This document shows positions 35,101 through 47,766 of a stretch of DNA of 64,000 bases, piece by piece. Every line of letters begins with the position of its first letter. The first letter of the stretch is position 1. Under the pieces are notes generated by a model that saw nothing but the letters and a program-made list of their open reading frames with translations, had not been told where the DNA came from and did not search any database. This DNA is from Aquanectria penicillioides (lineage: Eukaryota; Ascomycota; Sordariomycetes; Hypocreales; Nectriaceae), in assembly GCA_003415625.1 (NCBI GenBank), contig PYIU01000009.1:2976001-3040000 (forward strand). The letters are read 5' to 3'. The position numbers were made by a program, and so were the translations under genes.

Positions 35101-38100
35101 ATGCGGCCTCTTCACCTATCCGTAGCAGCGAGTGTTTCATCGGCGGTTGCATGGCCTTTGGCTCTCCTTCTTGCAACCAAGGTTGCCCAAGCTACGTCCT
35201 CTTTTGATCCCTTTTCTACGGCTGCTCGGTGCCCCGTTTCTTGCGACCAAGAATTTACTCAATGGTCCCAATACTCAGAAATTGGAAAACTCGACAAATG
35301 CAATCAGACGATCATTTTTCAGGCAAATCTATACTGTGAAGCGTCTGATATTCCCGTGCGAGCATGTGTCCCGGCCTCCTCTGCAGGCGTTTCATCTAGT
35401 TCCAAACGATTTCTCAAGCTGCGCCAGCTCTTCTCGTTCGATAGCTCCTCGAAGAGTGAAAGCACGACTTTCGATGTCGAGGAACAAACTGCCGACGTAG
35501 AGCTTTTCCAATGGACTGACCAGACCACAAACTCTACCCTAGTTTCCACGGTCCTGACAACTGCTGCGGACCACTTGAAGAGCCAGTCGAACAACACAGG
35601 CCCCTCTGTCGTCTTCTTCAAAAGCGGCGACACTATCGCTGGTATATACGCTGGGTTTCAGATTGAGAAGAATAGCGCTGCCAGTATTGTCAGCAGGTTC
35701 GCTAGTCAGGAACACGATGACGTTGCTCAGACTGCAGCCCAAATCTGCTCTGGCGACTCACTGTCACCCAAATCTTGGGCGTCTTCGTGGATACAACTGG
35801 GGATGTTACCTCGGTCCAAAAGGCACTCAAGGGCTGGAACGACGCAGAGTGCATCAGCTCGGACGAAGACCTCACCGAAGTCTGGCGCGATGTCTCAGTG
35901 TCCATGATCCCGGGAAGCCAAATTGCGGTTGGTCCTGAGAGTAACTCCACCACGACTGCCAAGAGGAGCACCAGACGGGCTACGGAGTGCAGCTATACTC
36001 AGGTCGAGAGTGGTGACGGGTGTTGGGCCCTTGCCGATAGATGCAAGATCACGCAGGATGAACTCAAAGAATATAACGGTGATGACATTTGCGACAGCCT
36101 CCAAGTCGGGGACTACGTTTGCTGCTCGGAAGGCAGCCTTCCCGATTTCTCTCCTCAACCCAATGAAGATGGGTCATGCCAGACATATACCATACTGTCT
36201 GGAGACTACTGCTCCGCGATCGCAACTAGTAACAGTATGACTGTGGACATGATATATGACCGCAATGAGGATACTTGGGGATGGATGGGCTGTGACTACC
36301 TAATAGTTGGGGCAATCATTTGCCTTTCTACAGGGACTCCTCCCATGCCCGCCTCGCTTGACAATGCCGTCTGTGGGCCGCAGGTCCCTGGCACCGAGCA
36401 ACCGGATGACATGGATGACCTTGCTGACCTCAACCCCTGCCCGATCAAGGCATGTTGCAACGTCTGGGGCCAGTGTGGAATCACGTCTGAATTTTGTATC
36501 TACGACCCGGCAGATACTGGGGCCCCCGGAACAACCCAACCTGGTGCGAATAGTTGCATCTCGAGCTGCGGCATGGACGTTGTGAACAATGATGACGCCC
36601 CAGCAGAGTTTATGACGGTTGGATACTTTGAAGCATGGAACCTAGATAGACCATGTCTTCACATGTGGGTAAGTAAGCCCACTGTGCCCCCAAATGGCTG
36701 GAATTTACTAAGACTGTGAACTATAGCCTAGCCAGATCGACACTGACAAGTACACTCACATTGTAAGTTCCATTTCTGGAAGAAGCGAGTGGAGAAAGGT
36801 TTACTGAGACTTTGAAGCACTTTGCCTTCGCCAACATTACTACCGAGTTTGAAGTAGACGTATCGGGGCTTCAGGACGCCTATGACGGCTTTAAGGCTTT
36901 GTCTGGTGTGAAAAGAATCGTGTCATTTGGTGGATGGTCTTTCTCGACAGATCAAGACACTGCTGCCATCTTCCGAGAGGGAGTAACGGCAGCACAGAGG
37001 CAGACATTTGCAAATAATGTCTTATCGGTATGTTACTTCAACGCACCTATAGATCTCCATTCTATTCTCGGTGTGATTAGAGGATACAAAACGCTAATAG
37101 CGAGTCAAAAATAGTTTTTGGAAGATGAAGACCTCGATGGTGTTGACTTTGATTGGGAATACCCTGGTAAGTTCGAATCCACAGTGTCATTTTTCCACCT
37201 CTAATCAGCCGATCTCGTCCACTAGGTGCCACTGATATTCCTGGTATTCCAGCTGGAGACGAAGAGGACGGCGCAAGGTACCTTGAATTCCTAAAACTCG
37301 TCAAAGAGGGGATTCCAGAAGGCAAGACCATTGGCCTAGCTGCTCCAGCCTCTTACTGGTATCTTAGAGGGTTCCCCATTGGTGACATCGGTGATGTTGT
37401 GGACTACATCATTTACATGACATATGATCTGCACGGGCAATGGGACTATGGCAATGAGTGGACAACGTAAGTATTCAATGCATCCATCCATTTATACCGC
37501 CATACATCGCATGATTGCTGACCTGTATGGCCCAACTCTAGGCCTGGATGCTCCGAGGGGAATTGTCTGCGTACTCATGTCAACACCACTGAAACTTGGA
37601 ATGCATTGGCCATGATCACAAAGGCAGGTGTGCAGGCCAACAAGGTCATTATCGGAATGCCTCTTTACGGCAGGTCTTTTCAGATGGAGACAGAGGGATG
37701 CTGGGGTCCAGACTGCACCTTCACTGGCCCGGATTCCGGGGCCACAGCAGGAAGATGTACCAGCACGAGCGGGTATATTTCCAACTATGAGCTTCGAGAA
37801 ATTATGTCTTCAGAAGAGGTAACACTATACTCCTCTGATGACGGAAACGGAGACATCATGGTATATGACAGCGTCCAATGGGTTTCATGGATGTCTTCAA
37901 CCATGTACAAAAACCGGACCAAGTGGATTACTGGTCTCAACTTTGGCGGCATCTCGGAGTGGGCCATCGACTTGGATGCTGACTACGCAGAAGGAGGTGA
38001 TTCTGACGATGGTGATAACGGATCCGGGGCCGTCAAGATTAGCCCTGACATCTACGATGAGGATGATCCTACCATTGCCTGTTACCCTCCATGCACCTTT

Positions 38101-39703
38101 GTGCTCCCTCCGTTGATTCTGTCGACGGTGACGACCATCTCCCACGAGCCTGAAACCGTCACCTTTCTGGAAAACTGGGAAACAACAATAACAGTGAGCG
38201 GCAACGTTATCACAACCTCAGCTGCGAGCATCACATCGACCGTGATCACGGTTCCTCCAGTCACCACAACCGAGATCGAGCTGTGGAATGTGGTTTGGAC
38301 GGATGACGATGACGATGACGACGAGGATGAGGTGTCTGTGATCTGGCTGACCAGCAGCATCACCTTCCCTCCTATGACTTTGACCAAAACTCGAACAGAT
38401 GAGGACGACACGAGGCCTCCTGTAACATGGACATTTAGTCCTCGTCCTTATCCGACCGCTGATCCGGATGACGAAGATCCTGAAGACGCTGACCCAACCC
38501 CAGATCCTCCTCCTTCTCCCTACCCTCCCACCATCAAGGTCACAGAGGGGTCCCCGAGCCCGACCTGTGGAGCAGGAGAGATCTGTGGCAGTTTGTGCAT
38601 CGCAAACTGCAGTCCTGGAGATACAGCGTGCCTCCTCATCTGCGGCTGTATTGGACCCTTTTGCTCCACGGGGAGCTGCGTAGGAATGGGCTGCACCAGC
38701 GGCAGCGGCAGCGGCGGCGATGATGGCGACTCCGATGAGTGCCGCAAGCGCTCTACTGTGTCCGATTGTGAGGTTCAATGTTATGTCAAGGAGTTTCCAT
38801 CGACGACAACGACGAGTTGCGATGATCCAGAATGTAGCAATACCGTTTATAGTTGCTCGGTCACAGGAACAACAACCACTACCACCACCACTGCATCGTG
38901 AGTATTTTCCTCCCACACTGAATGTACTAGTGTTAACCATTATTAGTTGCGCTGCTTACACCACCTATGAACCATTGGACGACGATTCATTCGTCGCAAT
39001 TCTCGGCGACGGCAACCTTGGAGGCATAGTCTACCAAGAGGGTGACTACGACATCCCAGAGTACGACTATGACGACGACGATGACGACGGTGACACCACG
39101 TCAACTGCTGATGCCACTTCTACTACTAATCCAACTACAACCACCGATTCCACCACGGACCCAACGGATCCCCCTTTCCCGACTCTGGTTGCCGGTGAGA
39201 CCGGAGTCCCGTACTGCTTCCGCGAGCATAACGATGACAACCGATGGGGATCATTCACCGCTGATGAGGCAGATGAGGTTGGTCTGGCCTTGTGCGGGAC
39301 CGCAGATACGCTTTCGCCTGACAACACATATGGCTACGCGTCGCGGGGTTCATCGGGTATTCTTGCCTCGGCCCTTTGGGCCGACGACCAGGACGGTTGT
39401 AGTGATAAAGAGGAGATGCCTATGGGTGACTTCTGTATTGACGCGCTGCAGTGGATCGGCATGCACTGCGACGAATTCGATGAAGACGAGAGTTATGGTG
39501 GTGGCTATGTAGAGGACCTCGGTTACGGATGCGTGCGATGGTTCATTGGTGTTGATACTACTACTACACAGAGCGCAAGAATGGCCAATTTGACAATCAA
39601 TGAAGAGGATAAGGACAAGCATATATGGGCATCTACAACCACATTAACAGCCACTCCGACAGCCACATTTGTGTCTCGAAGCAACCTGTTTAAGGATGGA
39701 TGA
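35101..39703 (+). CDS. Killer-toxin-like class V chitinase (LysM - chitin-binding - GH18)
   Basis: Secreted chitinase of the subgroup C type, related in layout to the chitin-binding subunit of yeast killer toxins. Exons are 35101-36668, 36727-36762, 36818-37027, 37115-37166, 37226-37466, 37542-38897 and 38947-39703; about 1406 aa. Domain order: signal peptide from MRPLHLSVAASVSS (a further ATG lies at 35056); a Cys-containing N-terminal region; LysM 1 (about 35986-36130); LysM 2 (about 36178-36335); a hevein-type chitin-binding module with 'CPIKACCNVWGQCG'; then GH18. The catalytic DxxDxDxE motif is intact as 'DGVDFDWEYP' (exon 4). The tail has Asp- and Thr-rich low complexity, a Cys-rich patch (about 38565-38700) and a final domain in exon 7. 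One base is missing near 35755-35775, upstream of the LysM domains, splitting the frame. Chitin hydrolysis is well supported by the motif; a role in antagonism is inference. Confidence 0.87.
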
Positions 39704-40371
39704 TTGATAAGCTTTGTGCCAAGTTTAGTGGTTTTATAAAGGCTGCAATATTAGTTGCTATATTTTATTCAAAATAGTCCGACATTGTCTATTTGCAATT
39801 AAGTTTTTGAACATTCTTTAGTTTATCTATTAGATAGAGAGCTAAAATATATTTGTTGTGAACAAAGACATATTGCTGTTGCTAATTCTTTTAGCATCTA
39901 TGGAATCCATCGTTGGTTCATGGTGTAAGTTAAGTTGAAATGCCAAAATAACATAATATTTGTTATTCACATAGATTTATTCTTCTAATAGTATTGTAAT
40001 AAAGATGGGTTATCCAATTTCATTGTTCGTTTATAATATCCACTATCAAAGATGGAGAATAATTTTTGTGAGGGTAGGAAGAACTTGAAGTAGGTGCTTC
40101 GAAATGCTGCTACCCTAAAGGATAGCAAGGCGATACTCGCTAATAAATAAGCGTCACTACACCTCAGAGTCCCGAACCCTTTCATCTTAGGCTACTCATC
40201 AAGTTAGGGTGAATGTCGGATAAGAGACACGATTCATTCCGCGGGCACAAGGCTCATTTCAATGGCCTATGTCAAGTGTGAAGCTAAGGGTTTGAGAAGA
40301 CTTGTTCTCCTCTATTAATAAGCAATCTACTACGAAACTATAATTTTAACATGGGTATAGGAAGGAAACGC
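39704..40371. other. AT-rich convergent intergenic region
   Basis: Contains the 3' ends of the chitinase and permease genes. Strongly AT-rich; nothing coding recognised. Confidence 0.5.
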
Positions 40372-42089
40372 TCAGTCGCTCGAATCTAGAGGCTTCTTTA
40401 TGAAGACGTTGATCTCCCAGCCATCGATATCGTCCACAACAGTCTCCCTGACGAGCTTGTAGTGGCCCAGCTTGGGGAGAACCTTGGCCCAGATGAACCA
40501 ATAGACACCGCCAGCAAAGATGACACCGAATCCGACAACGCAGTGGATCCAGTAGGGGAGATCCTCGTAAACGCTTTGGCCGTCGCTTGGAGGCACAAAG
40601 GGAGCAATGACCAAATAGAGGTTGCTCAGACAGAAGAAAACGACAACAGGCAGAGTGGCCTTGATTGGCGGGTTCCAGTTGTAGGCGGCTCGGTTGAGGT
40701 AGATGTGGATAAGACCGGCAGAGATTGCGGCATTGACAATGGCGAGAGGATAGGAGATGAGGCTACAATGATTAGCATATTGCAAAACTGGCTGACAACA
40801 GATGACTTACTTGAGAATGAAGTTGTAAGCATCACCGGGGGGAGGAGCAAGGATGACGACGACACAGATAAGCCAGTGCTCGAAGAGACCGGCGAGGGGA
40901 GCATTGAAAGGACGGTTGCTAGCCCAGAAGCGGGAGAAGGGGAGGATACCCTCGCGACCAAGCTCCTGCACGAGACGACCCTGAGAGAAGATGACACTAA
41001 GGACATTTCCAAAGGCGGAGAGAGCGACGAAGACAGACAGGGCACGCTCGGCAGTGTTGCCAAAGACGTTTCGGAAGAGCGACGCTGCGACGAGACGCTT
41101 AGACGCGAGAATCTCCTCCTTCGAAACGGCAGCAAAGTAGGCAATGTTGGCAAGCATGTAGAGAATGGAAACGCTGATGATGGCGACGGGGGCGGCAATC
41201 TTCAGAGTGCGCACGGGGTTCTTGGTCTCGCTCAGTGCGTAGTTGGCATTGCTATAACCGACGAATCCCCAGATGACGTTGTAAAGCGCTGTGACGACGC
41301 CATAGGCGCTTCCGGTGGTGCCTTCAAAGGCATTGTGGAAGTTGTTGGGCTTCTCATCGATCTTGAGATGGCCACCAAGGGCAATGAAGCCTCCGATGAT
41401 GATGATGAGGACGATGATGATCTTCAGGACACCCAGGAAGTTCTGAAGTCTGATACCCCACTTCAAGGCAGTGCCGTGGATGAGGAAGGCAACGGTGATG
41501 CAAGCCAAACCAACACCTCTCTGGTTCCATCGGTCGACCTCGACTTTAGCAGCGTGCAGGATGTACTCGCCAAAGACGACCGAGTTGCCGGAAGCCCAGC
41601 CTAGGAGAACAACGTAACCCGCATAGAGGCCGGTGACGAGGAACTTGGGCTTTCGGTAGATGAACTCGAGATAGTTCTTCTCACCACCGTTCTTGGGATG
41701 GCAGTACCAAACTCGAGATAGACAGCAGTACCCGCGCCAGCGATCAGGGCACCAATAACCCACATGAACAGCGACAGACCAGTGCTGCCAGAGAGGGCGA
41801 GAATGGACGAAGGCGTGGCGAAGATACCGGTACCGATCATGCGGTTGAAGATGAGCATAGAAGCACTGAGGACACCGATCTGACGCTTGGCATCGCTGGC
41901 AGCATTGAGGCGGCCTACAGAGCGGACACGGGTGTTAGTGGGGGAGGTCGTTTTTTTGCTTTCTTTTCTTTGGGTCTCCTTTAGTTTGACGGGTAACGTA
42001 CCAGCTTCATTATCAGACTCGGCATTGGAGGAGTGGTCGTGCTTGTGGGTATCGTAGGCTTCAGAGCCGCTGGGGTCGTCTCGAGCCAT
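40372..42089 (-). CDS. MUP1-like amino-acid (methionine) permease
   Basis: Twelve-helix transporter of the LAT/MUP1 branch of the APC superfamily, typically high-affinity methionine or related amino-acid uptake at the plasma membrane. Exons are 42089-42002, 41914-40811 and 40762-40372; 527 aa with one base allowed for. The N-terminal cytosolic region is acidic and His/Asp-rich. Helix 1 carries 'FNRMIGTGIFATPSSIL', the unwound substrate-binding GxG-type loop. 'GGEKNYLEFIYRKPKFL', 'WGFVGYSNANYALSE' and 'GREGILPFSRFWASN' are family hallmarks. The frame breaks at a three-G run (41695-41697), between 'YLEFGTAIP' and 'NGGEKNYLEF', with everything else intact. A paralogue lies at 58.1-59.8 kb. Confidence 0.88.
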
Positions 42090-44731
42090 GATGAAATGCT
42101 AACAGAGAGCAACGGCAGAGACACAGAATCAGGGCGCGCACAACGCAAGACTGCAAAAGAGAGGAAAAAGTAAATGTAAAGCGAGAAATAGAAGGAACTA
42201 GGTAAAACACCTCAGCGGAGACTGAATGATGACTTTGTGGGAAAAGCTGGGTTTCGGTGACCTTATGAATACCTCTCCAAGAAAGCCAAGGCCCTCATCA
42301 AAGTATGAGCGGCCCATCAGAGTGGCACCGGCTCGAGGCCACCCCCTGGCAGGGCAGCAGCACAAAGCCGCGAGCAGGAGCAGGAGCAGGAGGAAGAGCT
42401 TGGGCGAGTCTTGGAGCGTCTAGAAACAAGCCAGAAGCCGTCAAGCCTTGCATGTTAGTGGGCGGCGGCAGCCCGGGAGACGTCCCATGGTTTGCCATGG
42501 TGCCACCTAGTGCCACTGAGAGCCACTCAGAGCTGCTCAAGGCCACTCAGAGTCAATGGCGATTTAGAAAAGGCCGAATAGGAACCGTCATGGGCGGTGA
42601 TCCCTGGGCCGGGAAGATGCGGCTTGCGGAGGCTTGTGGAGGCTCGTGGAGGCTCGCGGGGGCTCGCTGAGGCCCGCAAAGGCCGCCGTGGAGGCATTTT
42701 GTGAGGACTTGCGAGGGCATTCCCGTGGGCGTGGGCAGCCAATGTGTCATGGTTTTGCTCTTAGAAGCGACCGGGTCGATGACGCGATCTGATGTGATCG
42801 CACCGGCCCCAGTTGCGACTCCGGCCAGCCCCAATCAGCACCGTCGCCGCTGCAAATTCTACCCACCTTTGGACTTCATCTGACATGCGGCTCCCGGGAT
42901 GAGGCTTGGGACTGCTCACAGACCGCGACAAACCTTGTTTAGTGATGCTAATGGATTGCCCCGGGCTGTTCGCCTTCCACATCAGTGCACGCCTGTCCCA
43001 AGGCTCTTATTTCAATGTGTCTGGTGTTGTGTCCCATGGAGCCCAGGGGCCCATAAGTTAACCACTTCATACGGAGTACGCTCCATACGCAAATAGCGTC
43101 CCACCATGGTGCGGCACGTTGGTGATCCGCAGGCACGGAAAACGTTGGGTTGGAAGACGAGCTGAAGTTGTTACAGCTTGTACCGATCCAGTCGGCTGGT
43201 TCGCAGATTGCATCCCCCACGCCCGCGCATTGCCGTCGCATCACTGCTACCTATAGCATGTTGACCGCCGCTGAATGGCAAAAGCCCGTTTCGTCGTTGG
43301 ACCACCACCAGACATGCTCGTTGCCATGATGTGATCGCGGCCAAAGTCCTCATGCCGCACGCCGCCCAAAACTAAAAATTTCATGCACGAATGGACCACG
43401 GAATAACTTCTGCTCGAGCAGATCCCTTTGCCTACTTGCGCATTGCGTGACGGCGTCGCCGGACAGAGACACAACCCATGGAGCGGAGTGTAGGATTGAG
43501 AGGTAACCCTCCGAAGAGCTTGGCTACTCCCTGCTTGCTCGGAAATCAAAGGTTTAAATGTCTCTCAAGCATCCCGTTTGACGTAGTTTTACTTTGTATC
43601 AACTTGTGCTCGGGGGCTCCATTGCTAGCTGCACTGACAATATCAGACCGGTTGGCACGTTGATGATGAATACGAAGCCGCGGCCTGGTGTGGTGATGCC
43701 ACCAACATGTCAACATCAGTCAATGCACCGGACATCACACCGTGGCAACCATTAGTTGTCGCTTCCCAACATCTTCCTTCCCTATTAGACCGACATCCAA
43801 GAATCCCGTGAAAAAATCATAAGTTCCAAGCTTTTACATCACGGACCTGCCTGGCCTATCACGCCTATAAAACCCATTGGTCGGTGTCGTCCCAGCCTAA
43901 CGGTTGTGGTGATGGCGGGTATGGCGTGCGATGGCCAAGGCTCAGACTCTTGACGATCACATCTATTTTAAACGCGCGGCCAAGCCCAAATAGCCGAGCT
44001 GGCCTATACAGGAAGGAGGGATAATATCTATTAGTCTTGTTGAGATGACCCAGAGGCTTCGTTTCCCCCCCGGTGAGCCCCTGCCCGGGAGACATGTGAA
44101 TTGGGGCCGTCCCAAGGACGCCGAGGACTTCGTCTGATGGACAATTTCCGCTCTCTGGTGAGTTTCTGTGACCAAGAGTTACGCAAAATTAGCAAGAAGA
44201 ATTTTCATATGCATTGAGACCATCACGCCATGCGTGCAGTTCTGACATGTTCATGAAGGTCCCAGGTTGTGAAAGGTAATCGAGGTCAGGCCTCGGGGCT
44301 GCATATAGGAGCATAGTCCTGTTTGCATCCAATAAGAAGCAACGTGCACCAATTCAAGTTTCAACACCTCCAAAGCCATCTTCATGCCTGCTTTAAGGCA
44401 GTTTCAAGAGTCCAAGACTCACACGTCCGTCGCGTGCACCAACAGCGATTGACATCCCAATGTGGAAATACTCACACACGCACTCGTGGCTCGCGGCTCG
44501 CGGGGCTGGGAGCTGCGGTGGCTGGGGAACGAACATGCGGCGGGCAGTGTGGCGCATAACATGTGGCAGTGCCAAATGGTGCAATTAACTTAAGCTGGCG
44601 ACGCGTTGAACGGGCAACAGGCGCGTTCCGCCATCACCATCATCTCCCAGTGACGCAATTCACAGGCTGCGGGCCATCTTGTGTCCTGATTGTCGTCGTC
44701 AACATCGCCAGAAAGGACGCAGCTCGCAACC
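42090..44731. other. 2.6 kb intergenic region
   Basis: Divergent promoter space between the permease and chromodomain genes. Around 42480-42720 there are short imperfect repeats of GAGGCTCG/GAGCCACT type. Pieces further right are pyrimidine- or GC-rich. No conserved gene or tRNA recognised. Confidence 0.5.
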
Positions 44732-45736
44732 ATGACCATGAGCCCGTCGCTCAGCGCCATCATGCTGCCGCCACCTCCTCCGGCCGGTACAGCTCTCCTG
44801 AGGCCCCCAAGCCCATTGCGACCAGCCATCGCAACCGCTGCGCGCAAAACATTCCGCTGACCGCGACATCACATTGCAGATCCCTACGACGTGCCCGCGT
44901 CGCCGCTAAAGACAAACACCAAGAGAGACATCGCCGAGGCGCCCCTCGAGAGGAAGGTCCCGACACCCGGCCGCGACCTGGACCGCCTCATCAACCACGA
45001 TGACGAACCTGAACGGGACCGCAATAATGACGCAACCGTGATCGCCGCTGCCAGTCAGCCCGAGAAGAAGGACTACGCCGTCTCGAATGGCTCTGCAAAG
45101 GAAGATGCGATCGAGGCCAAAACCGCCAAGAAGACGGACGAAGCGCCCAAGCCCGAGAGAGCCGAGAAGCCAGAGTCCAAGGAGCCCAAAGAGCCCAAGG
45201 AAGCTCCCGTTGTCGCTGCCGCCGCCGCTGCCGCCACCTCCGCCGCAGCCAGCACCCCGGCCAAGGCTGATCTTGGCGAAGTGGAAATCAACTCGTTCGA
45301 GTCCCACCGGGTCGACAAGACCAATGCGACGGTGGATATCCAAGTCAACTGGGCTAACGGCGAAAAGACTTGGGAGCCCGAATGGAGCCTCCAGCAGCAG
45401 GTGCCTTCGCTCATCTTCAAATACTGGGACGGCCTGGACGGCCGCGAGAACGCCACCGGCCTGGATGTTTACCACGTGTTCCGCATCCTCAAGCGGGCAA
45501 CGCACCCGCACCCCAAGAAGAGCCGCTTCATGTACGAGGTCCAATGGGTTGGCTACCGCCGCGCCGAGTCTTCCTGGGAGGACGAGAGCAAGATAAAGGA
45601 GATTGCTCCTGATGAGCTGATCAAGTTTGAGGCAAAGAACGGATCTGCCTCGGACGCCCCTGCGCAGAAGCGTGGACCTGCCCGCGGCCCCGGCCGCCCC
45701 AGGAAGAAGGCCAAGACGTACAGCGACGAGGAGTAA
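44732..45736 (+). CDS. Chromodomain protein
   Basis: Probable nuclear chromatin-associated protein. Exons are 44732-44786 and 44880-45736, phase 1; 303 aa. The N-terminus (MTMSPSLSAIMLPPPPPADP) comes from the small first exon. A long Lys/Glu/Pro/Ala-rich linker follows with a poly-Ala stretch (about 45205-45255). Then come a chromo-like fold with 'VDIQVNWANGEKTWEPEWSL' and a canonical chromodomain with 'FMYEVQWVGYRRAESSWED'. That segment supplies the aromatic residues that form a methyl-lysine cage (Tyr, Trp, and a Trp-Glu pair). The basic C-terminus 'GPARGPGRPRKKAK' is an AT-hook-like motif and likely nuclear signal. The two adjacent chromo-type folds differ from the usual HP1 chromo/chromoshadow spacing. 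Which histone mark is read is unknown. Confidence 0.8.
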
Positions 45737-45947
45737 ATGCGGAGGAACTAGCGAGAATTTGGAACACGATTCACGAAAGCTTCTATCAGGAGTCCGGTTG
45801 GAATTTTCAGCTTGATTTGAGGCGAGGCGGAGCCGGTTCGGAGCCAGGCGTCATACGATCCTGTCAGAATGGGGGGTCACGGCGCGCTGGAAGCAGCAAC
45901 AAACAGCAACCGCTCGTGGCGAGGATAGACGGAATGGCCAATCTTCT

Positions 45948-45981
<34 letters not shown>

Positions 45982-46484
45982 AGCGATTCGTGCGAGATTG
46001 ACCGAGGAGAGCTACGAAAGGGGGGAAAGCAGATTTGTTTGCGGGTTATGTGACCAAAACCCCCTAATGATGATTTTTGTACCATCTCTAGTAAGTCTGG
46101 CTACGCTGGAGAATGTAGATGCCAGAGACAGACAAGGGCAGAGCAGAGCGCAAAGGCACTTAAGCAAGTTTTTTATTGTTTGGTTTTTTTTTTAAACATT
46201 GTTAAATATATTTCTTTCACGAGGAAATGGAGACCGACCCCTGTGATTCACGTGGTTCTATCTGAACTGAGCTGAACTGAACTAAATTGAACGACTTGCT
46301 CGAGTCTCATGCATTCATTAGTCTTGGCCATCGAGGCCGGAACTGGACGCCAGAAAATCCGCTGCCGCGTCAGGACGGCTTCGATACCCGCAGTCTATTT
46401 GTCCCATGAAGCAAGCATCCGTGTGGGGGATGCTAAAAGGTGCAATGTTTATATCTGTCACTCTCTCCGGCTTCGGCTTCGGCT
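45737..46484. other. Convergent 3' region with a 30-T run
   Basis: Between the ends of the chromodomain and FTR1 genes. Contains an uninterrupted T tract at 45949-45978 and further T/A-rich sequence; no coding sequence. Confidence 0.6.
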
Positions 46485-47766
46485 TCACTCGTCGTCGGCG
46501 ATGAGATCCTGCTCGTCGTCTTCCGAAGGCTTGGCCTTCATGAAGGGCCAGTGGCCGTGGTCTTCCTTGAACCTCATGGCGGTGAACTGGCCGATGACCA
46601 GGAGCCAGTAGATGTTGTAGGAGAGGACGGAGCCGTAGGTGGCTGAGTTGTTCCAGCCGAAGACGGCGTTGAGAATGGCCCAGGGACCACCGCCGTTGAG
46701 CTGGGGGTTGCAGCACTGCACCATGTTAGGCTTTGCTATTATATGAGACGGGACTAAGACTTACGTTGACGTGCCAGATGCTTCGGTCAATGTCGTATGA
46801 ACCGGGGCCGTCGCCAAGCTCGGCGGCATCACCACCGACAACCTTGTTCCACTGCTGCTGCTCAATAAGCCAGACACCTCGAGAGAAGAGGCCGGCGGCA
46901 ACGAGGTACAAAAGGCAGGTGGAAGCAACAAGGAAGACCTGAAGCTTCGCGGAGGAACCGCCCCTGAGTTGAGTGTCGGATGAGCATATAGGACAAGTAC
47001 AATAACAATCTTCGACTTACCTGTACAAGCCATATCCGACGAGGGAACCGAAGCAAAGTCCAAAGATGACGGGAAGAGGGACGGCGCTCACGGGAGCAGA
47101 AAAGGAGACGCCGGCGACGAAGACGATGCCCTCGATACCCTCGCGGAGAACGGTGATGAAGGGCAGGACAAACATGGCGTACTTCTCAAAGAAGTGGACG
47201 AGGAACGACTGGTTGCCACGGGCCCGGACGGGGGCTTCGATGGCCTTGGCCAGCTTGGCCTGCCACTTCTCCTGCATCTTTCCGACGCGGAGGAGGGCGC
47301 CGCCCATGATGGTGATGATGACGGATGAGATGATGGAAAAGACAGCCTCGTAGTAGTACTCATGGTCGGCCCAGGTGTCGGTGCCGAGTAGGTAGAAGAC
47401 GCCAATGATTACGCCGGAGCCGATGAGGCAGAGGGCAAAGCCGACAAAGGTGCCCAGCCATACCTAAGGTCGGGATTAGTATAAATGGAGATACGAATGA
47501 GAGGTATAATGAGATGGAAAGATGAAGGTGGAATAAGAGGCGACATGATGTAAAACAACATGACGAGGGGAGTGCATATGACGGGTGAGGTTGACGTATG
47601 AGACAAACTATACCTGTGCGCGCAGGGTCTGATGCAGCTTTGCATCTCGCTGGCCGTCGAGCGTCTGCTTGAGGAAGGCGAGCAGCACGGAGACGATGAT
47701 GGCGGTCTCGAGCGTCTCTCGGAAGACGACGACGAAGACGGGGACGGAAAAGAGCTCAAGCCCCAT
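46485..47766 (-). CDS. FTR1: High-affinity iron permease
   Basis: Plasma-membrane iron permease that passes Fe(III) made by the partner multicopper ferroxidase. Exons are 47766-47614, 47463-47021, 46963-46765 and 46715-46485; 341 aa. It starts '[20 protein letters not shown]' and carries both R-E-x-x-E iron-binding motifs: RETLE in helix 1 and REGIE (about 47145) in the fourth helix. Seven hydrophobic segments are visible, and the acidic C-terminus ends '[11 protein letters not shown]', as in fungal Ftr1. It is divergent from the ferroxidase gene across 1.84 kb that holds GATA-type sites. All four exons are in frame. Confidence 0.94.

Noticed and set aside
37172..37185. GTTCGAATCC tRNA B-box-like motif
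   Set aside because: It lies in a chitinase intron and has no matching acceptor stem or A box around it.
40462..41604. 380-codon plus-strand frame rich in Asp/Glu/Gly
   Set aside because: It is the antisense of the MUP1-like permease; its composition is the mirror of membrane-helix codons.
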